64,000 bases of DNA from Aedes albopictus (Eukaryota; Arthropoda; Insecta; Diptera; Culicidae): contig NC_085138.1 in the NCBI RefSeq assembly GCF_035046485.1, positions 5,703,409 to 5,767,408 on the forward strand. The letters are read 5' to 3'. The position numbers were made by a program, and so were the translations under genes. The notes beneath the pieces are model-generated. The model made no database searches, had not been told where the DNA came from, and saw nothing but the letters and a program-made list of their open reading frames with translations. Every line of letters begins with the position of its first letter. The first letter of the stretch is position 1. Of the stretch, positions 47,077 to 58,102 are shown piece by piece.

Positions 47077-48288
47077 TAAATGCTAGTCTGCTGCTATCGA
47101 GCTGTCAAATCGGCTACCAATCGAGCACACACACGATTCCGTAAAATTACTTTTTCTTAATTGCTATCTTTGCCAACCCCCTGAAGAAAGCGTTGATTCT
47201 TGAAGCCGCCGCCTTTGGTGGGGTGTCACGGAGCCCGTAAACGAGCCGTTTACGAAATTTCAACCTGCCTTTCAATCTGCTACGTGCGGAAGCGAACTTC
47301 GTCATACAAATTATCGCGCATTTGAGAAACGATCGTTTACACATTTCGACAATGACTTTTCATAAGGGCCTAGCTGACTTGATCGATTTCTCTTCGTCGA
47401 CACTCTCTTTCGCTAATAACTTGATCAAAGCGAACAAAATCATTATTCTTTTTGTTTCTACAGCAAGATGAAGTCATCTCCTTCGCATTTCAATATTTTT
47501 TTTTTTTGGAAAACTCAATACACATTCTGTAATAACACAAAAAGAGGATCGATGAAGAGAAATTGAAAATGTCAGTTGGGCCCTAATGAAGAATCAGTGT
47601 CGATTTGTTCAATGCGTTTAGTGTTCTTTGTTAAATTTACAAGACGCACAAGCATGAAAATACATTTCGTCCATTTAAAGCAACGCTGAACTCAATTATA
47701 TGTGAATGTAACGCCTGCACTAACAGAAAAACATCACTGTTTTCAGCTTAATGCAACCGCCCATTCAAATCAGCACCACGTCTTGCGCAAACTTTTTGGC
47801 TTCACGCCAGTTATATGTAGATGATAGCCATTTCAGGGGATTGATCTCTGTCTACAAGAGGTTTAAGTTCAAACAAAAGCCCTCACGTTGAGCTGTTGGG
47901 CTCAAAGGGGACCTCTTCAGGACCGCCCTTAACGGAGCGCTTAGAACTAGCAGTAAGTTACAATTCACTAGAATAAAAAATAACAAAAGAATTATTGACA
48001 AGCAACCTTGTCTTCTGATTCAATACATTCGCCCCAATAAAACATACAATTTTAGTGTTTGATAGGATTCCAAGCCTTTAGATAAATTTTAGATTACCTA
48101 TGAATATGAGTAAAGTATACTCGTAAGTGAGTAAATCCACGTCAATACTCACGAGTGAGTGTGAGTTGTACAGCGCTTACTCAAATGTGAGTAATACTCA
48201 CGGTGAGTTTAAGGTGTACTGCTCATACTCACTCGTGAGTTTGACAAGTTGTGTGAGTACTCGCTCATTTCGCAACACTGTCCGAAAC

Positions 48289-48730
48289 CTTGAACTTTCG
48301 CTTCTTTTCCATGTGCAAGGAATACATTTTGACCCATACTTGGCTTGAATCCCCGGCCACAACAAACATGCGAAGAAGCTCCAGAATCGACAATACACTC
48401 TTTCTTCTGATCTTGGACGTCATCCAGTACGAAAGCATACGGTTTCTCCTCCTTCTATTTTTCGACAGGTTTCTGATTCTTCCTTCCAAATCTCGTGTCT
48501 TGATTGGCATAGCCCTGATCAACAGATGTTGTCGCTTCTCGACCAGCAGCAAAATCGTTGCTTGAGCTTTCCGGTCTCCAGATGTCCAAGCAGTCGTGAC
48601 TTCAGCCGGTGGATTCTCTGCAACGTATTTCCAACAGCATCTCGGCTTCAAAACTCCAATGCGTGTAGTTTCCATTGGTTAGCTTCTCGATTCCCAGCTT
48701 GGTATCCATTTTCGAGCGAATTTTTTTTTC
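48289..48730 (-). pseudogene. Copia gag/protease-side remnant
   Basis: The minus-strand frame from 48675 runs leftward to the hAT insertion site at 48289 and is basic and cysteine-poor. Shifted frames show a Trp-Lys-Tyr and Pro-Pro-rich stretch. It is the upstream part of the frame that resumes at 45223, since the VSD codons occur on both sides of the hAT element in its target duplication. Stops and frameshifts make it inactive. Confidence 0.5.
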
Positions 48731-48779
48731 TTGTAAAATGTCAAGCCTTTTGAAAAGACACGGACAACGTCTTCAGCTT

Positions 48780-48962
48780 TCGGCTGTACAGACTGTTTTG
48801 AACTTAACATTAGACAACGGACAACGGAGCATTCACCAGTGGAAACGGGGAAGAAACTATTCTCACGAAAAGTTTCAACGCCCGCAGCGGGAATCGAACC
48901 CTCACCCCATAGCATGGTGCGATTATAAGCTTGGTGACCCTAACCGCACGGCTACGAGGCTC
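48780..48962 (-). mobile_element. tRNA-derived SINE, minus strand, in the copia leader/gag region
   Basis: On the minus strand it has GCCTCGTAGCCGTGCGGTTA (box A area) and GAGGGTTCGATTCCCGC (box B), then CTTTTCGTGAGAATAG. It is the same family as the copy at 21412. The 3' end near 48780 is approximate. Confidence 0.55.
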
Positions 48963-48980
48963 CACACTTTTCGTACCTAG

Positions 48981-48998
48981 CCTACTGGGCTCATAACC
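48981..48998 (-). promoter_or_regulatory. Copia primer-binding site
   Basis: CCTACTGGGCTCATAACC on the plus strand resembles the anticodon arm of initiator tRNA-Met. Copia elements prime from the cleaved 5' half of that tRNA. It directly adjoins the inner edge of the 5' LTR. Confidence 0.5.
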
Positions 48999-49539
48999 TC
49001 TTGAAGAGCGAGGAAGTGAAACACGTGTATAGGAATGAGTTTATTAGCAACGATTGTAATGACTATAAATTATCGAGGCTACCATGATGTGTACGTCTAA
49101 CGGAAGGTCAAAGTCCGCATTGAAGAATACAGGAATACCGTGGTTACGAATAGGAGCAACGATTCGAGCCTGGCTGTTCATACGGTGGAAACGAACCACA
49201 AAATAGATTGTGAAGGTGCGAAGCTCATTGAAAGTGTGAGAAACGCTTCTCCCTTAAACACATGGGAGTCAATGTCCAAGAATTGCTGATGAATGAAGAC
49301 GATTCTCCCTTCATGTCGAGTCTATTCTATCTGATCGACAAGAATTACCTGCAGTAACACTCTCTCTCTCCCTCCGGACCAGGACCAGTACGCACAACAT
49401 CGCATTCATCGCACAACATCGGCATTCTCCAGCAGATGGGCTGCGTCGAGCATGAAACCAGTTGTCATTAAGGTAATTTTTTAATTATTTTGACGATTGT
49501 AAGAACCTTAAGTTTCGTGTTTTGTCTAAGATTTACTAA

Positions 49540-50210
49540 TCTTGTCAAGTCTGTGAAGAAAGATCTGCAGAAATTCCAGAATAAACTCCTGGAGGAATAC
49601 CGAAAGGTATCAATGGCGAAACATAGTTCCTAAGTATTCCAGGAAGGATATATAGGCTTTCCGGAAGATGTTTTTTTTTTCTCAAGAATTTCTTAAGAAG
49701 TTGCGGAATTTACAAAGTAATGCTCGGAAAGAATTTCTGGAGGAATTCAGGAAGAAATCAAGGTGAAATTCCTAGTGGGATCCTACAAGGAACTTCTGGT
49801 GTAATGTCCGGAGAAAATCCTGAAGCAATCCCACAAAAGGAAGTAGGGAAGGAATGCATGAAGGATCCCTGGAGGAATCTTAAGGGCAGTTCATAAACCA
49901 CGTAGCCTTTTTGGGGGGAAGGGGGGGTTTTCTAACCAAAGTCTACGCTCCATACAAATTTCAAAATTTTTGTATGGACAAAAGTCTAGGAGGGGGGGGG
50001 GGTGGTCTGAGATGGCCAAATTTTGGTCTACGTGGTTTATGAACAGCCCCTTAGGACTCCCTGGATGAATCCTGAAAGTAGTAGAGAAATCTCAGAAATA
50101 GCCTCTAGAGAAATCCCCGAAAACACTTCCTAAGGAATCACACAAGGAACTTCTAGACCTAGAGGAATCAAGGAAGGAATACCTGGAGGAATCTCGGGAT
50201 TTTTAAAAGT
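49540..50210. repeat. Degenerate purine-rich repeat field
   Basis: Repeated words such as GGAGGAAT, CTGGAGGAAT and AGAAATTCC fill the region. They match the purine-rich half of the field at 21940-22970. A MITE interrupts it at 49883-50050. Confidence 0.5.
49883..50050. mobile_element. MITE with TTA duplication
   Basis: The left end AGGGCAGTTCATAAACCACG and an inverted right end GGGGCTGTTCATAAACCACG flank a G-run-containing interior. TTA lies on both sides (49880-49882, 50051-50053), which fits PIF/Harbinger. It is 168 bp long with no coding. Confidence 0.68.
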
Positions 50211-53120
50211 CTACTTTGAAATACTATTGGATAGCTTTAGTTCTATTGAGGCACTCCTGTCAATGAAACTTGTAATACATGCATCTTACATTCTTACAAA
50301 AGAAAGAGGGCAGATGTGTGCATTGGTATATGGATCTCCTCACATTGTTTAATTTATGATGGCAATGAGTAGGTGGACCTATGATTGTCCCTTATGGCTT
50401 CTCAGCTTGAGGTTGGATAACTCTGAACACTCGTCATCTCCATCGTATGGCGACCGTGACAAAAAGTTGAAACAACAAGAAATGAAACAAGCTGATTTTT
50501 TCACATTTTTGCGTAATGAAGTTTGTCATACAAATAACCACACTACATTCTTTATTGATTGACGTAACTATTTGATCGGAACAGAAAATTATGAAATTTA
50601 ACGAAATAATCATGCATTATCTGTATGAAATGTTTTCTTGTTATTAGATCCTGTTCAAGTGGTTTTATTACACATGTATAACTGTAAGTGGCGGCTCTAG
50701 TTTTGTGTAGATTTTGGTGAATATAAACTCAGATATGTGAAAATAAAAATTCTCTGCTTTATATCGATATCGGTATCGAAATAGTTGCTTCAGTTTTCAG
50801 TGAATCAGGTTGTCTATTTCAGTTTTGGCCTTCTCTAGACGTGACTAATTCTAGTTTTATTTTATTTCTTCATGATGGTCTTGTAAAGTATAGGTTTTTT
50901 GTCGTAGATTCCTTTGCATATGAACTAATTTCGTAACTTATCTGAACAGAATCATCCTGATTGTAAGGGTGTGTTCATGCTTTACTGACACCAGCGATGT
51001 GAACAGAAAACTTCATTATTTGTTTTGGGGTTTGTTAAATTTTCTTACGCTTAGTACATTATGAATATATGTTTTATTTTTTACTTTATTACATCAAGTT
51101 TAATGCATATCTTGCTTAGGTAGATTTAAAATAGTGGTTTCCAATATGCTTTATGTATTGTTTTTATATACTTTTGTCATAATTCTTGTTCAAGATACAG
51201 AATACATTGATATACTTGATCAAAATATGCTCAATGCTTATTAACTTTGTCGTCCATCAGTAAGTCGATTCGTTCAACGTGCGCGTTCCCAATCAAATCA
51301 AATCTACGTCGAACCATATATGTGGACCATTCCATCGATCGGATCAATATGTGTTATATTTATTAATTTCATTTCAATCATCTTAGCGTCCATTATGGAT
51401 AAGTGTAGTGTAGTGTAATTCGCTTTTGTATTACTTTCAAACTGTTTCGCATCGTCTTTGTGTGCATTTCTAATAATTTTCTTCTCATGTTTTGTAGTAT
51501 TTTTCTTTATAGTTAATAAGGCAATGTCAAATTAAAAAATAATTCTTCTCTTTAAATTTTTACTTAATTTTGTGACTTCTGTTCTTTCTATTTCTGTTCA
51601 AGGTTCAACTCTCATTTATAGCGTTAAATATAACTTTTTATCCCTTATACACCCTAAATAACAATTTACAAATGCTCTGTAGCTGAAAAAGTCTGAATAT
51701 ACTTGTTCTGAAAAACGAAAGCATCTATAGATAAAAATGAAAAGTTCTTGGATGAGGAATGAAAAGTGTTATATCCGCGAAATCGATTCTTCCATTGGTA
51801 TCCAGACAGGGTTAGAATATTTGGTTTCTGTTGGGTATGTTACCTATTCTATTCTTACGGCGCTATTAGTCGACTCTTGACTTACTTGAGGCAAAATGTC
51901 ATACGTAGGCTTTAAATTTAGTCTGATTTTAAGATACATGTTAGAATTTACACCATACAATGGATTTTAACATTCTATTTTGTTTCGAAAATCCAATTAA
52001 ATAAACTTTAATAAAATACCTACAAAGCGGGAACCTAAACGAGAACCTAGAGTTAGTCCTGAATTACTCGCTAATTATTCAAAGTCCTTATCACCAACAA
52101 CCGATTCTGGGTAAATATTAAAACCACTATTCTTATCCTGTAAGTCACTTGTGTATACAATAGTTGCCTTGCATGTTCAACAAGATGTGTCACCGGCGCT
52201 CGCGAATAACGACGAAGACATGTGGATCGCAATCCTCCCCACCTCTATTTGTCTATTTTAGTTTTCAGCAGGCCAAAAGTGTGTAAATATACGCGTCTTC
52301 CTTAACGAATATGGGTATCAATAGTCCTCGGGGAAAAATCTAGAAAAATGATCCTCAACCTAAACCGTTTTACCGCTAGCCAGTGGGCTGCCCTAATGCC
52401 GTAAAAATGTACTCTTATTGAATTACTTCTCTCTGTCTCCCGTCCCTTTACTTAGCTCAAAGTTGTGTTGATAGTAGTAACCAGTCTTTCGATTTCACTA
52501 TTTTTTTTTCTTATTAAATTGCATACTAAAGTGTTTGCATCCTTATCCGTTTTGCTTCGCTTGTCTTCTATTACTTATTAAGTTTAGCTCCTAATTATTT
52601 TGGCTGCCTGTTTTCTTTAATGTATAGTATGCGGAAATGCAACATAGAAAAAAACAACTGTTTCCCACTTTTGTTCTTACTTATTCATATTTTGGTGATA
52701 ACAATTTTGCAGTTTTTATTGTGACAACACTCTGTCTCTGCCTCTGTCGACTAGTTTACGATACTACATTCAGATTTCGAGAAAAATCGGACTTCGTTTA
52801 CGTGGAAATAAAGATTACATATTTCCATCCTAAGTTTGGTTTTTAAGGTTTCTTACGTACAAGTTGGATCCTTTACATGCGAATTGATATCGAGCTTATT
52901 AGTTTTACTTAGCAAAAAACTTAATCTCTTTTAGATGATCTGGAAGAATCGAATTCGCTTCATCGGATGTAATAACTGACAAAATATAGAGGCAAAAAAA
53001 ACTTCCAAAACTAAAATTTTACTTTTTTGTTCAAAGTAATTATTTTATTATTATGATTTTTTTTTAGAGATTTTCAGCCCTTCTCAATTCAGCGTACACA
53101 ATTTTGTCCGAAATTTTGTT
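50211..53120. other. AT-rich region without recognised genes or elements
   Basis: About 2.9 kb of AT-rich sequence with only short unremarkable open frames and no clear repeat ends. It could be intronic or UTR sequence of a gene off the window, but nothing in it shows that directly. Confidence 0.4.
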
Positions 53121-53131
53121 TTGCATGCAGA

Positions 53132-53277
53132 GGCCGATTGAGGATTCAGTCCATCGTCGGCGAATACCAGGCGGGTTTTCGTTAGGGCCGATCAACGTCG
53201 GATCAGATGTTCACCCTGCGACAGATTCTCGATAAATTTCGGGAGTACAACTTACAGACCCATCATCTGTTTATAAA
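53132..53277 (+). pseudogene. LINE reverse transcriptase fragment
   Basis: Plus-strand translation shows IVGEYQAGFR, a stop, then GRSTSDQMFTLRQILDKFRE and HHLF. This is the same RT region as [15 protein letters not shown] in the LINE at 26300-26400. Ends are ragged. Confidence 0.65.
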
Positions 53278-53366
53278 GTCAAAAGAAAATCGGGTTAAGT
53301 ACTGTTCCATCAATTCCTCTAAGAATTTGCATCCTTTGATATTGTCAAAGCTAGGAGGAGCTAGAA

Positions 53367-54391
53367 TTGAAGCGGAAGCAGATACAGATCCGCAAGGAGT
53401 ACCGGAAGAAATACCAAGCCATTATCCGTCATGCAGCGTCGATGAGTAGCAGAATCGGTTTGATTGCGGATTCGAAAGAAAAGGTGAATAAGTCGCTGAG
53501 TTTGCAGAAGAATGTTGGAGAACTGAGAGCACCACCGGAGGGCGAAGACAACGACGATATGCAGTCTGTCGATCAGGACCCACTGGACGTACCCGTCAAC
53601 CCAATACTTCAATTCCGCGATCTCGGTGCGCTATCAATCCAGCCGAATCCTCCGCGATACCCAAATCCACCAGCTCCAGTGATACGGAGTGGTCACGATC
53701 CACTGACTATGCGTACTCCACATATACTCTGGCAAATTCAAATTGCCGCAGGTTCTGGGTAAGATATTCCTACTTTCGTAGGAAATTCTGAGGGCTTGCC
53801 GATTTTCATCACCAACTTCGAACGGTCCACTGTTACCTGCGGCTACTCGGATGCAGAGAACCTGGTTCGCTTACAGAGGTGTTGATGCGTAACGCTTTGG
53901 AGTATGGACACAGCCGGCTGCTGCTACATACCAGCAAGTGTACCGCACGTCATCAAGACCCTGCGCACACTTTATGGCAGACCAGACTTCTTATTCGGTC
54001 GCTATTGAACAAGATCCAGCAAGTTTCTGCTCCCAGACATGATCGACTAGAGGCACTGATCCAGTTTAAACTCTGGTGGACTATCTGAAAGCCGCCGAGC
54101 AGTTGAATCACCTTTCGAACCCGGCATTGATGTAGGAGCTCGTAGAAAGGCTGCCTGCCTGGATCTCTGCGATTAGATTGGATCAAAAACAAGAACCAAC
54201 CGGCAACTCTGGAAAAAATTGCGGACGTCATGTTGTCCATCCGTCGTTGAGAGCGTACAACAGGAGGCCATCTTGGAGGACGGACAGAAAGTGTCGGCCA
54301 AGGGAAACGATCCTGTCATTCTTCGTTACTCCCAAGGATGGACGCTCAGAAATGGGCCTCACTGATGTGCTGTATCGGATTGAATACTTAG
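53367..54391 (+). pseudogene. BEL/Pao-like gag fragment
   Basis: A basic coiled N-terminal stretch, then the gag region with LPIFITNFERSTVTCGYSDA and ENLVRLQRC, with stops near 53762 and 53884. Shifted frames continue with LIRSLLNKIQQVSAPRHDRL and YLKAAEQLNHLSNPAL. It is different from and much older than the BEL at 33707. Element E2 interrupts it at 54394, and the frame resumes at 55553. Confidence 0.65.
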
Positions 54392-54393
54392 TA

Positions 54394-55550
54394 GGGGGTT
54401 GTGGGGCAAGATGGCCACCCTAAGCTTAGGCGCCTTGGGAGCATATACTTTCATTAGAATATGGCTATTTAACACTCATTCCCTTTGTTTCAAGTCTTTT
54501 CTATCCTATTAACACAAAAAAGCATTTTATTTTGCACTACCATTGCAAAATAAATTCATTTGAAAAATGTTACTTTCGACATAGAATTTTTGCCATATGA
54601 GGCAAGATGGCCACCCCATCGGGGCAAGACGGCCACAGAGCTAAATTTTTACAATTAGTATGTTTTAATCCCTAAGCAACGTTCAATAAACCAAGGTCGA
54701 ATCATCCGCAACGCTTTGCCTACAGATGGTGTAGTATTTGACACCATTTTCTTTATGATAATGTTTGAAATAACATTGATAGTAATTTATTTGGAAATGT
54801 TCTATGATTTGGTCTATTTTTTCAGCAAACTTGTTTTTCTCGAAACGATTTAGATACATTGCTACTCTTTTCATGCACTATACTGTAATTCAACGTCTTG
54901 TAACGAATCCTTATAGCGGTTTTAGCTACGATTTTCCATCCCTGTGCCAAAATATTCAATGAAACCAATCACCGTTCAACAGCAAATAACTTCAAAGTAT
55001 TTCTGAGGTATCATCTCCATCGTAATTAATTTTAACAGCTTCAACTAACATGAAAAGCAATTTTCTGTGGTTTTGCAATATTTCTAAACATCAATAACAG
55101 TTTTAAGGCTGCTTTAGATTGATTTTTGGATGGTGACATAGGCCTTACCACAGGTGGCCATGTTGCCCCGAATGATTACGATATGTTTATCATTTTTTAT
55201 ATGACATAATTAATTTAAAACATTAAAATTTTATTGTCGAGGCTGAACAACAGTCACATATAGACACCATTAAAAATTAAAAATAATGTTTAAAACGATG
55301 TTATTTCATTACTAATCCTTAAAATCAGATGACCTGATACTATAAGAAAACACTGTTTTTGAACACTCAAACTTCAAACACTATTTTATAGCAGATTTTT
55401 CAAACTAATAGTAACTTTTTCGCATATTATAAACATAAAGCATTGTTTATAATCACAACCCATGCAGAAAATATGTTTGTGTTGCGAATTAATGCTTAAA
55501 AGACAGGGTGGCCATCTTGCCCCATATGGCCATCTTGCCCCACAACCCCC
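54394..55550. mobile_element. TA-flanked GGGGG-ended element with subterminal motif array (element E2)
   Basis: A 1157-bp element with TA duplications (54392-54393, 55551-55552). The motif GGGGCAAGATGGCCACC lies 9 bases from the left end (54403-54419). It recurs as a tandem pair at 54599-54637, once inverted at 55153-55169, and as an inverted pair at 55507-55541, ending 9 bases from the right end. E1 at 39865 has the same layout and nearly the same spacings. No transposase is seen. Confidence 0.7.
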
Positions 55551-55552
55551 TA

Positions 55553-55720
55553 ATTGCGTTAGAAGCATCAAGGGAGAGCGAGCATCCATATGTCAAGTTA
55601 CCAATACACGTGCCATCAGGGCACTGGGTCCACGGCGCCGCTAGATACGAAGCGATTGGTAACCGATTGGTGGTGAAATCGTACCGAGAAAATGCCATTT
55701 TGTAGATTGTTTCTCTACCG
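55553..55720 (+). pseudogene. Continuation of the broken gag/pol-like frame after E2
   Basis: The frame continues from the left flank of E2 as IALEASRESEHPYVKLPIHV and PSGHWVHGAARYEAIGNRLV, then stops near 55705. It shows that E2 entered a retroelement coding sequence. The exact domain is not recognised. Confidence 0.45.
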
Positions 55721-55947
55721 GCGCACAAGAGACCGTTCCTCAAGAGATCAACCAGAAATACGGGATAGGCTAAGGGGGGAATAGGGATTTGCACCAGTAG
55801 AGATAAAAAACTAGGGCGCAAGATGAACCAGCTCACGATACACGATTGGGCAGAAGCCAACGAACGCTGGGGTATCTGTACACAACCGCAAACTTGCAGC
55901 TGAAGCTAGGAGATACAGGACCACTGTGAAGCCTACGGAGAGCGATA

Positions 55948-56849
55948 GGGTAAAAAATATAATTTGGACATGTATATAATTTGGACATGCACGGCGATGT
56001 ATGTCTTGTTCCGGGGAGCTAATGAAAGTAGATACTTCTCAATATCGATTATTGGATCAAACAGACCCTATTCTGATGACTTACGTTGAAAATACGCTTA
56101 ACAATTAAGAATTTACTTCAAAATTATCGAAAATGTAAATTATTTCACTAAAACCCCTCAAATGCACTGGTATGCAAGACGACATACACTTCACAGTCAC
56201 ATACAATATTCACCTTAAAATCGCTGAATTAATAATTGTAAGACATTTAAAAGCCTTAGTGCAATGAAAAATGCTCAATAAAGAAGCATTAGGCAGCCAA
56301 GCTCTTAACATTCATCTAGAACACTTAAAATAGATGATGTCCAAAATACATTACAAGTTTTTCACTGTAAATATATTTTGGTCATCAGACGAACTACATG
56401 GGGATGCTGTGCGATTGCATACTTGGAGGCGTATTCTGTGGGTCTGGCGATATTTCCTCGATTTAAACAAACACTGTAATAGTTATCAAAATAGATGCCT
56501 GTTAAGCGATGAAATTTGATTATTTGCAAGAAAATATTGTTAATTTAAGCTACTTCCATGATCTAGCAGTGTTCATGGCTAAACATTGAGATAATTGCCC
56601 TGTCCAAATTATATATACCTGAAGGTGTCCAAAACATATATTCGGTGTCCAATATGCAATTCTAACAGGCGATTGGAATTTTCTCAGCTTAAAATGCTTT
56701 CGTTAAGGTTTTTGTCACCAGGAACGCAAAGTACAATCGTATTGCAAGTGTATTAGTAACTTTGCACAATAATCAATGGCTTTCTAAGGAAGCTAGGGGA
56801 CGATTTTTCCAACGTTGTCCTCAGCCTGTCCAAAATACATGAATTACCC
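55948..56849. mobile_element. TA-flanked GGGTAA-ended element (element E3)
   Basis: A 902-bp element begins GGGTAAAAAATATAATTTGG and ends in an inverted relative, with TA on both sides (55946-55947, 56850-56851). A TTGGACA motif lies near the left end and repeats 18 bases on. Inverted TGTCCAAA copies lie near 56602 and 56628 and close to the right end. The layout resembles E1 and E2, though the motif differs. No coding capacity. Confidence 0.5.
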
Positions 56850-56853
56850 TATG

Positions 56854-57068
56854 CACACCAAAAATCGATTGAGGGTTTCAGCAAAATTTTGCTAAATTTT
56901 GTCGTGCTGAAAGTTTCAGCAAAAGAATTGCTGAAATTCAGCAAAATTTGCTGATTCGTTCAGTAAACTAAACTGATCATCAGTAAAGTTTTGCTGAAAG
57001 TCAGCAAATTTGCCGAAAGTTCAGCTCGCCAAAATTCAACAAAATATTGCTGAAAGCGTTTGGTGTGT
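56854..57068. mobile_element. MITE with CACACCAAA ends and CAGCAAAAT repeats
   Basis: The left end CACACCAAAAATCG and the inverted right end TTTGGTGTG enclose many copies of TTTCAGCAAAA in both orientations. It lies directly beside E3. The duplication (TG or TA) is not resolved. Confidence 0.5.
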
Positions 57069-57629
57069 GGGATTCGTTATCCGGCTTGGCGGGTTAACTG
57101 GACAACAAGGAAACAAGCGTTTCACAAACACCAACCAAGGCGTAGTTTGTTACTTTATCCGAAACAAGTCGTGAACTATTTTGGTTGATGTAGGAGACAT
57201 TTTCGACTAACACATTCGGACACACGGATTCGGAAGGACAATAAAGTTGTATTGTGATACTGCGATCTGAAGCTGAAAGTAGAGGAACAAATCACATCGC
57301 TAAGGCAGTATAATTTTGTGAAAGAGTTGAAAAGTACCGGTGTTCTGAACGTTATGTACTGTCTCACGAAAGCAATGATGGCTGTTATACTCACGAAGCA
57401 AGTTAACAAGAGTCAAAGAAGAATATTGGCCTTCAGCGCTTCTAGCTTGGGTGCACGGCAAACCAGCAGCTTAAAACCAACAAAGCAGATGGTAAGATTG
57501 GTTTCGCAACTGATCACGTTGGGCCTGCCTATCATAGTTGACCATCTATCTACCCCGGTTGATATCCAGGAGTTGAGTAACCTTACAGCTACAAGAGTTA
57601 GGAAGGAAGGGATTGACAGCCATATTCAC

Positions 57630-57990
57630 AAGAAAGGCGACTGTTCGAGTGTTGAACTGCATCGATGAACCTTCGGTAAAACGTCGTACATGAGAGTACT
57701 GAAGGAACCGAATGAAGGACACGAGTGCACGCGACTGAAGGAAGAAGAGTCGTATAGTTCATGAATGTGTAATGGACATTGTTAAATATCCCGGATCAAA
57801 ACGTTACCAAAAATGAATGAGTTCGTGGGAAGCTATCAAGCCGGCTTCATCAACGGCCGTTCATGAACTGATCAGATCTTCACCGTACGGCAAATCCTCC
57901 AGAAATGCCCTGAATACCTGATCTCATCGCATCACCTGTTCATCGATTACGACATATGTGAGCATCGACCGCTCGGAGCTAAGAGTGCTT
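57630..57990 (+). pseudogene. LINE reverse transcriptase fragment
   Basis: Plus-strand frames show SHIHKKGDCSS at 57628 and then [17 protein letters not shown], a stop, [17 protein letters not shown] and HHLFIDY to about 57950. It corresponds to the same RT stretch as the minus-strand LINE at 26300-26500, with a deletion. Confidence 0.7.
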
Positions 57991-58102
57991 ATTCTACGAT
58001 TGGAATAATGTGACTCAGCTCGACTCGCTTATCAAGGTGAAAAATCTCGACTCAAGTTAGGTGACTCCCCAACTAACATTTATTGTGAACTAGCTGTCCC
58101 GG

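Larger units (their letters stand above)
45224..48280. mobile_element. hAT-type DNA transposon, non-autonomous, with CTCAC/GTGAG arrays
   Basis: A 3057-bp insertion with 13-bp terminal inverted repeats CAGTGTTGCGAAA. The 8-bp duplication TCCGAAAC (45216-45223, 48281-48288) is diagnostic of the hAT group. The copia frame resumes exactly across the insertion. Both subterminal regions (about 45237-45455 and 48104-48262) are dense arrays of short palindromes built from ACTCAC and GTGAGT, and a 98-bp palindrome sits in the left array. No transposase frame is seen. A 203-bp MITE lies inside at 46874-47076. Confidence 0.82.
33302..49101 (-). mobile_element. Ty1/copia LTR retrotransposon, minus strand, broken by nested insertions
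   Basis: The 5' LTR (right, about 49002-49101) and the 3' LTR (left, 33302-39741 including insertions) share the minus-strand start GTTAGACGTACACATCATGG. They also share a central block, with a further length difference. The primer-binding site at 48981-48998 is CCTACTGGGCTCATAACC on the plus strand. It resembles the anticodon arm of initiator tRNA-Met, the copia-type primer. Gag, integrase-side, RT and RNase H pieces lie between. At least seven later insertions, listed separately, account for most of the 15.8-kb span. Confidence 0.8.

Noticed and set aside
57318..57668. A 116-residue gene
   Set aside because: Its C-terminal part reads as a broken LINE RT (HIHKKGD) and the rest has no recognisable features.
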